This document shows, one piece after another, positions 1 through 8,607 of a stretch of 64,000 nt of DNA; positions within the stretch are counted from its first letter, which is position 1, and each line of letters starts with the position of its first letter. Source of the stretch: an uncultured Thiothrix sp. (GTDB lineage Bacteria > Pseudomonadota > Gammaproteobacteria > Thiotrichales > Thiotrichaceae); NCBI RefSeq assembly GCF_937873765.1, contig NZ_CALMZC010000037.1, positions 62,001-126,000 on the forward strand, written 5' to 3'. The notes beneath the pieces were generated by a model. It had not been told where the DNA came from. It did not search any database and worked only from the letters and a program-made list of their open reading frames with translations. A program made the translations under genes and the position numbers.

Positions 1-51
1 GCTATTTTGCAGCATCGTCCTAACCCTAATCCGCAGCCTGTACCCGCGTGA
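1..51 (+). CDS. C-terminal tail of upstream gene, probably acetyl-CoA carboxylase beta subunit (partial)
   Basis: The window opens inside a plus-strand reading frame of 16 codons ending in TGA at 49-51. The tail is proline- and asparagine-rich. Its TGA overlaps the GTG start of folC in a GTGA overlap, which indicates translational coupling. In many gammaproteobacteria accD lies directly upstream of folC and ends in a poorly conserved tail, so accD is the expected identity. That rests on gene order only, because too little sequence is present to recognise the protein. Confidence 0.5.
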   Translation, partial: AILQHRPNPNPQPVPA

Positions 52-1346
52 TTAATTCAGCTCCATTCGGTCAGGGTTTAGCAGCGTGGCTGGCTTGGCA
101 AGAAAATTTGCATGTGTCCACGATTGACTTAGGTTTAGAGCGCATTGCTCAAGTAGCGACACGCATGCAGCTCCTCAAGCCAGATTTTCCTATCATTACC
201 GTGGCGGGTACTAATGGTAAAGGCTCAACGGTAGCGCTGCTAACCAGCATACTTCAGAGTGCTGGTTATCAAGTTGGCTCGTATACCTCGCCGCATATTC
301 TACACTATAACGAACGCATCACTTTAAATAGCTTACCCGTTGAAGATAGTCTATTAGTTAAGGCGTTTACTGCGATTGAATTAGCTCGTGAACAGGTTTC
401 TCTAAGCTATTTTGAGTTTGGTACTTTAGCGGCCTTGTGGATTTTTGCTGAGACTAAAGTTGATGTTGCAGTGCTGGAAGTAGGCTTAGGAGGGCGTTTA
501 GATGCGACTAATCTCTGGGATGCCGATGCCGCGATTATTACGGCAATTGGTATTGATCATGTTGAATGGCTTGGGCATAACCGTGAAGTGATCGGGCGCG
601 AGAAAGCAGGGATTGCTAGAGCGGGTAAACCTTTAGTTTGTGGTGACCCCAATCCCCCCCAAAGTATTCGTGAGATCGCTCAAGAAAAGGGTGCTCAACT
701 TCTTCAATTGAGTGATGACTTTCTGTTAGAGCCAGTGACTGCTGAAAGTTTTTCAATCAGTTTGAGGTCGACAGAGGCAGTCATTGAGCATACTTGGCAA
801 AATCTACCTCGCCCTAGTTTGCAAGGCCAAGTTCAGTTAAATAATGCAGCATGTGCAGTTGTGGCTTTACATTGTTTAGCTAAGCGCCTGCCTCGAATAA
901 ATGGTTTGGCTTTACAAAAAGGCATTCTCAATGCCACGATAGCCGGTAGATTACAAAAGTTACAAAGCCAGCCAGATGTTTGGATTGATGTCGCCCATAA
1001 CCCGCATGCGGCGGAAAATTTAGCGAATTGGTTGGAAAATAATCCAATCGCTGGGAAAACTTTTGTGATCTTTTCTATATTAGCTGATAAGGATATCGAT
1101 GGTGTTATTCAATCTTTGCGAGACAAAGTAGACGAATGGCATATATTTCCGTTAGATTCTCCCAGAGCCGCATCTCTTTCTACCCTTGAATCAGCGTTTG
1201 CCTCTGTTAGTTTGCATAATTTTCAAGTTTATTCTGATATTAGTCATGCTTGGAAAACCTTAACTACGAAGACTGCGTCTATAGATAGAGTGGTGATTTT
1301 CGGATCATTTCTGGTAGTATCCCAAGCGTTAGACGGTATTTTTTAA
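48..1346 (+). CDS. folC: Bifunctional folylpolyglutamate synthase / dihydrofolate synthase
   Basis: A cytoplasmic Mur-ligase-like ATPase that joins dihydropteroate to glutamate and then adds further glutamates to folates. The 432-residue length is normal for FolC. The P-loop GTNGKGS lies at residues 54-60, followed by the FolC-typical YTSPH and NERI motifs, the GLGGRLDATN segment in the central domain and DVAHNPH near the start of the C-terminal domain. The start is GTG at 48, overlapping the upstream stop. Gene order folC - SPOR protein - cvpA - purF is conserved in gammaproteobacteria and supports the call. Confidence 0.97.
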   Translation: MINSAPFGQGLAAWLAWQENLHVSTIDLGLERIAQVATRMQLLKPDFPIITVAGTNGKGSTVALLTSILQSAGYQVGSYTSPHILHYNERITLNSLPVEDSLLVKAFTAIELAREQVSLSYFEFGTLAALWIFAETKVDVAVLEVGLGGRLDATNLWDADAAIITAIGIDHVEWLGHNREVIGREKAGIARAGKPLVCGDPNPPQSIREIAQEKGAQLLQLSDDFLLEPVTAESFSISLRSTEAVIEHTWQNLPRPSLQGQVQLNNAACAVVALHCLAKRLPRINGLALQKGILNATIAGRLQKLQSQPDVWIDVAHNPHAAENLANWLENNPIAGKTFVIFSILADKDIDGVIQSLRDKVDEWHIFPLDSPRAASLSTLESAFASVSLHNFQVYSDISHAWKTLTTKTASIDRVVIFGSFLVVSQALDGIF

Positions 1347-1405
1347 GTGCTACGAGCGCAAACCCTCGGCGCATTTGAGTGTATTAATTAAGGAGTATCG
1401 GGACA

Positions 1406-2635
1406 ATGGACAACAAGTCAACGACCAAACGCATGATTGGTGCAGTCGTATTAGTATTAATAGCGGCTTTATTATTAGCGTGGTTGCTAAAAGGTAAAAA
1501 TCGGCCAGCCGAACAGAAAGATCTGATCGCTGAACAAACTCAGGAATCAACACCTATCCTAGGTTTCCCAGGGGTTAAAGAGGAGAATGCACAAAATGGG
1601 GAAGGCAGTTTAGCTGCTGGCTCTGGTACTACGGATCCTGCTGTACAACAAGCAGGTGCTAATCAAGAATACGCTATTGGTTCGACCAATGCAGGTGCTA
1701 ATACAGTAGACCCAGCTCAACAGCAAGCGCAAAGTGTATTAGGTGCACAAGATCCTAATGCTAGTCTGCCCATCGCAGACCCTAATGCTTCCGCTAATAA
1801 TTCAGCCGGTACAACCGCTGCTAATGATCAAGGTACAAGTGCTGGAGCAGGTGCGATAGCTGCAGCCACTGGAGCAGTGGCAGGGGCAGTTGAGTCTGGT
1901 AAGCAGGCTATCCAAGGTATGACGAGCCAAATGCAAAGTGATACTACGGGTTTCCAAGTGCGTGATCCACAAAAAGGTGAAGTACGCGAAGTAGTAGAAA
2001 ATGGTGAAAAACAACCGGGTGTTGGCAGTATGGGAGCCAATGCAACGGCAACCGCTGCTAGATCTACAAGTGGTGATGCTGCTAAATCTGCAAGTGGTAG
2101 TGAAACTGCAAAAGTAGCTGCTGCTGGTTCCAACGTAGGGGCTAGTAGACCCGCTTCTAGTGGTAATACAACGGTGAATACCAGTACTAGAGATCGTCCA
2201 GTAGCGGCCTCAGGTGAGCTTAAACCTGAAAATCCACGCTTGGTGAATGAACGACCAGTTCCCCCTCCATCTGCACAACCACGTAATGCTACAGTGAATA
2301 CACGTACTGCCACGGTTGAGCGGGCTACTACTGTTACTAAACCGGTTGAAAAACCAGTACCAACTATTACCGCAGCTAGCTCTTCAGCCAGTGGTTATGT
2401 GATTCAAGTATTAGCAACTTCAGATAAGACTAAGGCAGAGGGTATTAAGAGCACCATGAGTGGTGAGGGGTATCCAGTCTTTGTTACTAGTGCAAAAGTT
2501 GATGGTAAAACAGTTTATCGGGTACGAGTGGGTACTTATCCGGGTAAAGGTGATGCAGCAGCCGTGCAAGCTAGAATGAAGGCGCGTTATGCACAAAACC
2601 AATATGTGCAAAATAGTTTTGTGACTAAAAATTAA
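1406..2635 (+). CDS. SPOR-domain membrane protein, DedD-like
   Basis: A 409-residue inner-membrane protein. It has a short cytoplasmic N-terminus, one transmembrane segment at about residues 10-28, a very long low-complexity linker rich in Ala, Gly, Ser, Thr, Asn and Gln (about 40-325), and a C-terminal SPOR domain (about 330-409) beginning SGYVIQVLATSDKTKAEGI. SPOR domains bind glycan strands stripped of stem peptides at division septa. Position between folC and cvpA is that of dedD in enterobacteria, but this linker is much longer than in E. coli DedD. The ribosome binding site AAGGAG lies upstream of ATG 1406. Confidence 0.85.
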   Translation: MDNKSTTKRMIGAVVLVLIAALLLAWLLKGKNRPAEQKDLIAEQTQESTPILGFPGVKEENAQNGEGSLAAGSGTTDPAVQQAGANQEYAIGSTNAGANTVDPAQQQAQSVLGAQDPNASLPIADPNASANNSAGTTAANDQGTSAGAGAIAAATGAVAGAVESGKQAIQGMTSQMQSDTTGFQVRDPQKGEVREVVENGEKQPGVGSMGANATATAARSTSGDAAKSASGSETAKVAAAGSNVGASRPASSGNTTVNTSTRDRPVAASGELKPENPRLVNERPVPPPSAQPRNATVNTRTATVERATTVTKPVEKPVPTITAASSSASGYVIQVLATSDKTKAEGIKSTMSGEGYPVFVTSAKVDGKTVYRVRVGTYPGKGDAAAVQARMKARYAQNQYVQNSFVTKN

Positions 2636-2656
2636 GTTGTAAAGGCTAAGCCACGT

Positions 2657-3211
2657 ATGCAACCTTCTGCTGATCTTGTAGATTTAGGTATTCTTGTTTT
2701 AATTATTTTATCTGCATTGATTGGCTTAATACGTGGCTTTGTGCGTGAAGCGGTGTCATTAGCAACTTGGATCGCCGCCGCTGCTTTTGCTTTTCTCTAT
2801 GTCCGCCCCTTGGCGGCTCAATTACCCTTTGCCGTACAGAGTGAGGTATTACGGTTAGGTATTGCGTTTGCCATTATTTTTTTTGGGGTTTTGGTTGCTG
2901 GAGCTATTATTAATTATCTGTTTAATGCAGCCATTTCTGCGATTGGTTTAGGTGGAGTAGACCGTTTTTTCGGTGGTTTGTTTGGTGCTTTCCGTGGCGC
3001 TTTATTAGTTACACTCTCAGTCGTTTTGTTAAGCTTAACCAGTTTGCCAGCTAATGCTTGGTGGAAGAATTCTCGTTTATTGCCTTCTTTTGAGTTAGCT
3101 GCAATAAAATTAAAAAACTATATTCCGGCTGATGTGTCTAATTTCTTAGAAAAAGGTGCTGCTAATCATTTACCTACCCAACAGTCTGCACCTACAGAGC
3201 CTGCTCAATAA
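2657..3211 (+). CDS. cvpA: CvpA family inner-membrane protein
   Basis: A 184-residue integral membrane protein with about four hydrophobic helices. The N-terminus (DLGILVLIILSALIGLIRGF) and the glycine-rich GLGGVDRFFGGLFGAFRGAL segment are typical of the CvpA family, named for colicin V production and linked to envelope homeostasis. It starts 21 bases after the SPOR gene and precedes purF, as in E. coli. The last roughly 20 residues are a polar Gln/Pro/Thr tail. Confidence 0.93.
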   Translation: MQPSADLVDLGILVLIILSALIGLIRGFVREAVSLATWIAAAAFAFLYVRPLAAQLPFAVQSEVLRLGIAFAIIFFGVLVAGAIINYLFNAAISAIGLGGVDRFFGGLFGAFRGALLVTLSVVLLSLTSLPANAWWKNSRLLPSFELAAIKLKNYIPADVSNFLEKGAANHLPTQQSAPTEPAQ

Positions 3212-3316
3212 CTCAAGCAAGTTAACTTGATTTAATAGCAGGACAGCGCTGTGCATGGCTTTTATTAGCCAGAAGGGTAAAATGCCGTTTTGTTTCTGTA
3301 GTTGGGTCAACTGCGT

Positions 3317-4822
3317 ATGTGTGGAATTATTGGGATTGTTAGTCAAGAGCCAGTGAATCAAGCGCTCTATGATGGCTTAACTGTCTTACAACACCGAGGT
3401 CAAGATGCAGCGGGTATTGTCACTAGTGACGGTCGCAAACTCTATCTCAGACGTGACAATGGTTTAGTTAAAGAAGTTTTCCTTGAGCAACATATGCGCA
3501 GCCTGCTTGGTACGATGGGGATTGGGCATGTACGCTATCCAACTGCTGGTTCTTCCTCCTCTGCGGAAGCGCAACCATTTTATGTGAATAGCCCTTACGG
3601 AATATCACTGGCGCATAACGGTAATCTCACCAATGCGGTTGAGTTACGCAAAGATCTCTATATGCAGGATCGGCGGCAGATTAATACTAATTCTGATTCT
3701 GAAATCCTGTTAAATGTATTTGCTCAAGAGCTATTGAAACAAGATGCTTATCATGTGCGGCCTGAGGATATTTTTGCTGCAGTAGCAGGAGTGCATCGAC
3801 GTTGCAAAGGGGCTTATGCTGTGGTGACCATGCTTACCCGCGATGGCTTGGTCGGTTTTCGCGATCCTAATGGGATTCGCCCACTAGTGTATGGCATACG
3901 TGAAACCGTGCAAGGCAATGAGTATATGCTAGCATCCGAAAGTGTGGCTTTAGATGCACAAGGCTATCGTTTAGTCCGCGACATTGAACCGGGTGAGGCG
4001 ATCTTCATCACGCAGGATGGCAAAGTTTTTACTCAGCAATGCAGTGATCATCCACAATACAATACCTGTATTTTTGAATATGTCTATTTCGCCCGTCCTG
4101 ATTCAATCATTGATAATGTCTTCGTGCACAAAACTCGCATGCGCATGGGGCATAAGCTAGCGGAGTATATTCAGCGCATCTGGCCTGAGCATGATATTGA
4201 TGTGATTATGCCGATCCCAGATACTAGCCGAACGTCTGCTTTAGAAATGGCTTATACCTTGGGTGTACCCTACCGCGAAGGCTTGATGAAGAACCGCTAT
4301 ATCGGTCGTACTTTCATTATGCCGGGTCAGAAGCTGCGGAAAAAATCAGTTAGGCAGAAATTAAATCCACTTCATGTCGAGTTTAAAGATAAAAACGTAC
4401 TCTTAGTCGATGACTCCATTGTACGTGGTACCACCTCAGAGGAAATCGTACAAATGGCACGTGATTCTGGGGCTAAAAAGGTCTATTTTGCTTCTGCATC
4501 GCCCCCGATTCGTTATCCCAATATTTATGGGATAGATATGCCGGCGGCGAAAGAGTTAATTGCCCATGAGCGTACCGAAGAAGAAGTGGCTAAAGTGATT
4601 GGGGTCGATCGTCTATTCTATTTGCCCCTAGAGGACTTAGTGGCATCCATTCAAAAAGGAAATCCGCGCCTGCGGAATTTTGATTGCTCCGTATTTACTG
4701 GTGAGTATGTGACCGGTGAAACGGCTGATTATTTTGTCGAATTAGAGGCACAACGTAATGATCAACAAAAACAAAAAACTTCGCTGCGCGATGCTGCCAT
4801 TGACCTGCGCGATAGCGATTAG
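3317..4822 (+). CDS. purF: Amidophosphoribosyltransferase
   Basis: Catalyses the first committed step of purine synthesis, transferring ammonia from glutamine to PRPP. The ATG at 3317 was chosen over the TTG five codons upstream because PurF needs its second residue, Cys2, as the N-terminal nucleophile; the protein then begins MCGIIGIV. The class II glutaminase domain shows the RYPTAG and AHNGNLTN segments, and the phosphoribosyltransferase domain carries the PRPP loop [14 protein letters not shown]. Length of 501 residues is normal. The 3' end overlaps the following L,D-transpeptidase gene by 65 bases. No PUR-box was recognised upstream. Confidence 0.97.
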   Translation: MCGIIGIVSQEPVNQALYDGLTVLQHRGQDAAGIVTSDGRKLYLRRDNGLVKEVFLEQHMRSLLGTMGIGHVRYPTAGSSSSAEAQPFYVNSPYGISLAHNGNLTNAVELRKDLYMQDRRQINTNSDSEILLNVFAQELLKQDAYHVRPEDIFAAVAGVHRRCKGAYAVVTMLTRDGLVGFRDPNGIRPLVYGIRETVQGNEYMLASESVALDAQGYRLVRDIEPGEAIFITQDGKVFTQQCSDHPQYNTCIFEYVYFARPDSIIDNVFVHKTRMRMGHKLAEYIQRIWPEHDIDVIMPIPDTSRTSALEMAYTLGVPYREGLMKNRYIGRTFIMPGQKLRKKSVRQKLNPLHVEFKDKNVLLVDDSIVRGTTSEEIVQMARDSGAKKVYFASASPPIRYPNIYGIDMPAAKELIAHERTEEEVAKVIGVDRLFYLPLEDLVASIQKGNPRLRNFDCSVFTGEYVTGETADYFVELEAQRNDQQKQKTSLRDAAIDLRDSD

Positions 4823-5450
4823 CTTATTTAACATTAATGTGAGTGCAGACAACCAGGTTTATAATCAGCCAGTACCGACTTTTGAGCAGGCTCAAGTCCA
4901 AGATGGCAATATTGCTGGTTTGTTAAGGGATTTACAAGGCCGTTTTCCAAATTACTCTACAGAACAAGTAGTCGTGATTGACGCTAGTAATCAGAAGCTC
5001 TTGCTAATTGAAAAAGGTCAAGTGACTCATCGTTGGGTAATTTCTACTGCTGAAGCAGGTTTAGGTAGTCGTAAAGGCAGCAATCAAACCCCTTTAGGAG
5101 CTCATCGTTTGGCGCAAAAGATAGGTGACGGAGCACCTTTAGGTACGGTGTTTAAAGCCCGTCAAAATACTGGGCGCATTGCGAAAATTTTGACAGCTCC
5201 TGGGGCGCGTAGTGGCGAAGACAATGTCACGACGCGCATCATGTGGTTAGATGGTTTAGAACCGGGTTTGAATAAAGGTGATATGGTCGATTCTTATCAG
5301 CGCTTTATTTATATTCATGGTACAGATGAGGAAGGGCGGTTAGGTGCTCCCGCATCGCATGGCTGTATTCGGATGCGTAATCAGGATGTGATTGATTTAT
5401 ATGATCGAGTCCGCGAAGATACTTTAGTATTCATTGCAGAGCGTAGATAA
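4758..5450 (+). CDS. Secreted L,D-transpeptidase (YkuD fold)
   Basis: A 230-residue periplasmic enzyme of the family that cross-links peptidoglycan stem peptides or attaches proteins to them. A signal peptide (KNKK n-region, hydrophobic core about 12-27, cleavage near residue 30) is followed by a YkuD domain at about 70-228. Catalytic His187 sits in IHGTD, and SHGCIRM at 200-206 contains nucleophile Cys203. The start at 4758 is favoured over ATG 4791 because AGAGG at 4744-4748 is well spaced from it and the n-region charge is kept. This places the start inside purF with a 65-base overlap. It is followed by an intrinsic terminator at 5600. Confidence 0.9.
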   Translation: MINKNKKLRCAMLPLTCAIAISLFNINVSADNQVYNQPVPTFEQAQVQDGNIAGLLRDLQGRFPNYSTEQVVVIDASNQKLLLIEKGQVTHRWVISTAEAGLGSRKGSNQTPLGAHRLAQKIGDGAPLGTVFKARQNTGRIAKILTAPGARSGEDNVTTRIMWLDGLEPGLNKGDMVDSYQRFIYIHGTDEEGRLGAPASHGCIRMRNQDVIDLYDRVREDTLVFIAERR

Positions 5451-5599
5451 ATTGAGATGTTAACTGTGTTAGCTAATTGGCAATTTATACCTGTCTTTCA
5501 TGTATGTTGTAACCAAAATGCAGATTTATCTGAGCTAATACTTATTGCTAACCAACAGCGAATGAGTCAATCCTAAGGGAGTTGAGGGGTTCAAATTCT

Positions 5600-5627
5600 A
5601 AGCCGGGAACTCGTCCCGGCTTTTTTA
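5600..5627 (+). terminator. Intrinsic terminator, or attenuator, directly before metZ
   Basis: Perfect 8-bp stem AGCCGGGA (5601-5608) / TCCCGGCT (5614-5621) with loop ACTCG, followed by a T run to 5626. It could end the purF/L,D-transpeptidase transcript. It lies only 16 bases before the metZ ATG, with the metZ Shine-Dalgarno AGGGAT at 5631-5636, so no promoter fits between them. Any metZ transcript must therefore cross this hairpin or begin inside it. Confidence 0.85.
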
Positions 5628-5643
5628 TTTAGGGATTTAAACT

Positions 5644-6825
5644 ATGTATGAAATTGGTGATTGGGAGTTTGAGACTTTAGCAGTACGGGCAGGCCATCAG
5701 CGTACTTCTGAAGGAGAGCATGCAGAAGCAATTTTTCCAACTTCAAGCTTTGTGTTTACAAGTGCTGCAGAAGCTGCTGCACGCTTCGGTGGGGCTGAGC
5801 CGGGAAATATTTATTCACGAATGACCAATCCAACCGTGCGTTATTTTCAAGATCGCTTAGCGGCTTTAGAGGGCGGAGAAAGTTGTGTTGCTACCTCTTC
5901 AGGCATGTCTGCGGTTCTTGCGGTGATGCTGGCTTTTCTAAAAGCGGGTGATCATCTGATTTGCTCTAATTCAGTGTTTGGAACTACTACAGTACTGCTA
6001 CAGAATTATATTCAAAAATTTGGAGTACAGGTCAGTTTTGTCTCGCTCACCGATTTGAGCGCTTGGGAGCAGGCTTTGCAAAGTAATACACGCTTGCTTT
6101 TTGCAGAAACGCCATCAAATCCTTTAACTGAGCTTGTTGATATTCATGCACTCGCTGATTTAGCTCATCGTAATCATAGTTTGTTAGTGATTGATAATTG
6201 TTTTTGTACGCCGGCTTTACAACGTCCGTTGGAATTAGGTGCTGATATTATTGTGCATTCTGCAACCAAGTATCTAGATGGGCAAGGGCGTGCTTTAGGT
6301 GGTGCAGTTGTAGGTGACTCTGAAAGAGTGGGTAAAGATGTATTTGGGGTTTTGCGCTCTGGTGGAGTAGCCATGAGTCCTTTTAATGCGTGGATTTTTC
6401 TAAAAGGCTTAGAAACTTTAAAGATTAGAATGCAAGCACATTGCCAGCAAGCTCTAGTTCTAGCGCAATGGTTAAGTGAGCAGCCTAACATTGAACGCGT
6501 TTATTATCCCGGTTTACCGAGTCATCCACAGCATGAATTGGCAAAAAAACAACAAAGTGATTTTGGTGGAGTGGTCTCTTTTGTAGTTAAAGGTGGACAG
6601 AAAGCTGCTTGGCACGTCATTGATCAGACTAGAATGATCTCAATCACTGCTAATCTGGGTGATACCCGCAGTACGCTTACCCATCCGGCAACCACAACCC
6701 ATAGTCGTTTAACCGCAGAACAGCGTGCATCTGTTGGGATTGAAGATGGCTTGATTCGTATATCAGTAGGCTTGGAGTCAGTCACTGATATTCAACGTGA
6801 TCTAGGGCGTGGGTTAGATAATTAG
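5644..6825 (+). CDS. metZ: O-succinylhomoserine sulfhydrylase
   Basis: A PLP enzyme of the Cys/Met metabolism family (393 residues) that makes homocysteine directly from O-succinylhomoserine and sulfide. The N-terminal segment FETLAVRAGHQRT, the NIYSRMTNPT motif, the TSSGMSA phosphate-binding loop and the PLP lysine Lys209 in HSATKYLDGQGR match MetZ, and the lysine context separates it from typical MetB. Its place after purF matches Pseudomonas gene order. The Shine-Dalgarno AGGGAT lies 7 bases before ATG. A terminator-like hairpin sits just upstream of the ribosome binding site. Confidence 0.93.
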   Translation: MYEIGDWEFETLAVRAGHQRTSEGEHAEAIFPTSSFVFTSAAEAAARFGGAEPGNIYSRMTNPTVRYFQDRLAALEGGESCVATSSGMSAVLAVMLAFLKAGDHLICSNSVFGTTTVLLQNYIQKFGVQVSFVSLTDLSAWEQALQSNTRLLFAETPSNPLTELVDIHALADLAHRNHSLLVIDNCFCTPALQRPLELGADIIVHSATKYLDGQGRALGGAVVGDSERVGKDVFGVLRSGGVAMSPFNAWIFLKGLETLKIRMQAHCQQALVLAQWLSEQPNIERVYYPGLPSHPQHELAKKQQSDFGGVVSFVVKGGQKAAWHVIDQTRMISITANLGDTRSTLTHPATTTHSRLTAEQRASVGIEDGLIRISVGLESVTDIQRDLGRGLDN

Positions 6826-6843
6826 AAGCTAGCGGACAAGTAT

Positions 6844-6873
6844 AAAAAAAGGATGCTTTGAGCATCCTTTTTT
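6844..6873. terminator. Bidirectional intrinsic terminator between metZ and porin
   Basis: The stem GGATGCT (6851-6857) / AGCATCC (6861-6867) has loop TTG and is flanked by seven A on the left and six T on the right. It can therefore act on both strands, serving the convergent metZ (plus) and porin (minus) genes. Confidence 0.92.
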
Positions 6874-6897
6874 ATAATCTTAAATACTAATTCTAAA

Positions 6898-7818
6898 TTA
6901 GAAGTCGTATTTCAGAGCAGCTTTCAGCTTAGTAACTTCGCTGGTAGCTGTACCCAAATCATCATCAGTTTGTTGTGCTTCGAACCATGCAGAAGTCTTC
7001 TTGCCGATTGGCAGAGTATAACCAACAGCGATACTAGTTGGTTTTGCACCAGCATCTAAGTCAGCTTGACCGTAAGCTAAATAAGCGCCCGCATAACCCA
7101 AATGTAAATCGATGGAGTTACCAGTGTTGTCACGGTCTGTGTAAGCAAAGCCATATTCTGCAGGTCCCATTTTGCCGCCTAAGGCAACACCATAGGCCTT
7201 ACTAGTCTCTTCAGCAGTACCGCTGAAGTCTGCATCTTTATAACCGACGCCAACTTTCACAGGACCGGCGTCGAAGCTAGCACCAATTTCGTAACCGTCG
7301 TTATACGTATCATCACCTTGATACATAGTAGCGCCTAAGCCAACTTGACCCACAGTTGTGTCATAAGTTAAGGCTTCACCAGTACGACCAGTGTAGGTAC
7401 CTAAGAAACTTGCACCTGTACCGCCAGCATCCCAAGCGATATCCATTGGCGCGATAACGGTGTTATAGAAGGTGTGATAGTCTTGGCCGATACGGACACG
7501 ACCGAAACCACCTTTCAAACCAACATAAGCTTTACGAGTGCCTAATGCACCGTTTGCATTGTCAGCAGAGTCAGTGTCAACACTGAACTCATAATGGCCG
7601 AAACCTTTTAAGCCGTCAGCGACTTCAGTTTCAGCTTTAAAGCCCATACGTGAATACCAGTTTTGGAATTGTGTAGTAGAAGTAACACCATTGTCAGTGT
7701 TATTGATACCAATACGTACAGAGCCATAGAAAGAAGTACCATCTTCAGCCTGAGCAGCGAAAGAGGTCGCAGCCAAACTTGCCATTGCGATGGCGATTGT
7801 CAGATTTTTCAATTTCAT
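6898..7818 (-). CDS. Outer-membrane porin (gram-negative porin family)
   Basis: A 306-residue outer-membrane channel. Signal peptide at residues 1-24 ends AAQA, followed by EDGTSFYGSVRIGI. The mature part is rich in Gly, Tyr and alternating hydrophobic strands such as KAYVGLKGGFGRVRIGQ, and ends in Phe (LKAALKYDF), the usual beta-barrel insertion signal. These fit the trimeric general-porin family seen in proteobacteria; substrate cannot be inferred. The start at 7818 was chosen because the signal peptide begins MKLKNLT there. A strong promoter is visible upstream and the gene ends in a shared terminator. Confidence 0.9.
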   Translation of the reverse strand: MKLKNLTIAIAMASLAATSFAAQAEDGTSFYGSVRIGINNTDNGVTSTTQFQNWYSRMGFKAETEVADGLKGFGHYEFSVDTDSADNANGALGTRKAYVGLKGGFGRVRIGQDYHTFYNTVIAPMDIAWDAGGTGASFLGTYTGRTGEALTYDTTVGQVGLGATMYQGDDTYNDGYEIGASFDAGPVKVGVGYKDADFSGTAEETSKAYGVALGGKMGPAEYGFAYTDRDNTGNSIDLHLGYAGAYLAYGQADLDAGAKPTSIAVGYTLPIGKKTSAWFEAQQTDDDLGTATSEVTKLKAALKYDF

Positions 7819-7860
7819 AGTAATTTCCCATTCCACCGTTGCATAAACGCAGCGAACTGT

Positions 7861-7889
7861 ATTATAAAGCCAACACTATCGAGACACAA
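7861..7889 (-). promoter_or_regulatory. Sigma-70-type promoter of the porin gene
   Basis: Reading the minus strand, -35 TTGTGT (7889-7884), a 17-base spacer, and a perfect -10 TATAAT (7866-7861). The 5' leader would be about 35 bases to ATG 7818. The rest of the 340-base divergent gap to merR (7890-8113) holds no gene, RNA or repeat that I can recognise. Confidence 0.75.
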
Positions 7890-8113
7890 TTGCTATCCAG
7901 ATAGTTTTTTCGATTTGGTAATCTAACTTACGAAAAAACCTCAGTCTTTCCACCACTTCAAGGCTTTTCGGCTAGCTTGATTATTCGTTAAAAACTCGCC
8001 TTTAAGTTATCTTACCCAGCGTAACACTATGTAGCATAAATGACACTGTTGTAAAAGCCCTACTTTCCTGATGAACGTAAGATTTTGTAGTTATTGCTTA
8101 AATTTAATCCTTA

Positions 8114-8149
8114 TTGACGTATACGTTAACTTATTCTAGTATGCGTTAA
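8114..8149 (+). promoter_or_regulatory. Palindromic operator and probable promoter of the MerR-family gene
   Basis: TTGACGTATACGTTAA at 8114-8129 is a 16-base palindrome with one mismatched pair. Its right half TATACGTTAA (8120-8129) recurs as TATGCGTTAA at 8140-8149, exactly 20 bases or two helical turns on. A possible promoter runs through it: -35 TTGACG at 8114-8119, a 17-base spacer and -10 TAGTAT at 8137-8142. MerR-family regulators usually bind palindromes between or near these elements, so autoregulation, and control of the downstream fatty-acid genes, is likely. Confidence 0.65.
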
Positions 8150-8158
8150 GAGGTGTTT

Positions 8159-8557
8159 ATGCAGCAAAAACTTTGGACTATTTCTGAATTAGCTGATGAG
8201 TATGAAATTAGTGCTCGTACCATACGTTTTTATGAAGACAAAGGGCTATTAGAGCCGCAGCGTGTGGGAGCTAATAGAGTCTATGGTTATAAAGATCACG
8301 CACGTTTGAAGTTGATCTTGCGCGGTAAACGTTTAGGTTTCTCCTTGGAGGAGATCAAGGAGTTCATTGGTTTATATAACACTGAGCTTGATCCTGAGCA
8401 AACTGGTCAATTGCAGTTTTTGCTAAAAAATGTTCGGGAAAAGGTCAGTGTATTAAAACAGCAACAGTTAGACCTAGCGATGACACTGGATGAGTTAATG
8501 AAAATTGAATCAGAGTGTTTAAGTCGTTTGGAGGATGACTCGCTCACAGTTAGCTGA
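8159..8557 (+). CDS. MerR-family transcriptional regulator of the beta-oxidation operon
   Basis: A 132-residue DNA-binding regulator. The N-terminal winged helix-turn-helix reads WTISELADEYEISARTIRFYEDKGLLEP, then a second wing with NRVYGYKDHARL, followed by a dimerisation helix at about 80-125. No cysteine pair for metal sensing is seen, which argues against CueR/ZntR/MerR metal sensors. The closest functional group known to me is LiuR-type regulators of acyl-CoA catabolism, fitting the thiolase gene 50 bases downstream. ATG 8159 follows AAGAGG with a 5-base gap; GTG 8153 is a less likely alternative. Confidence 0.85.
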   Translation: MQQKLWTISELADEYEISARTIRFYEDKGLLEPQRVGANRVYGYKDHARLKLILRGKRLGFSLEEIKEFIGLYNTELDPEQTGQLQFLLKNVREKVSVLKQQQLDLAMTLDELMKIESECLSRLEDDSLTVS

Positions 8558-8607
8558 AGATTAAACCCGTGGCTCCTCATTAATTGACTAATGGATGGAG
8601 AGCAGAG

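Noticed and set aside
1828-2313. 161-residue minus-strand frame inside the SPOR gene.
   Set aside because: It is the antisense of the low-complexity Ala/Ser/Thr linker and has no domain or ribosome site.
5451-5600. Possible SAM riboswitch before metZ.
   Set aside because: I could not match the conserved cores of SAM-I, SAM-II or SAM/SAH aptamers; only the final hairpin is convincing.
5585-5602. GGGGTTCAAATTC looks like a tRNA T-arm.
   Set aside because: The stem bases do not pair well and no acceptor, D or anticodon arm is found around it.
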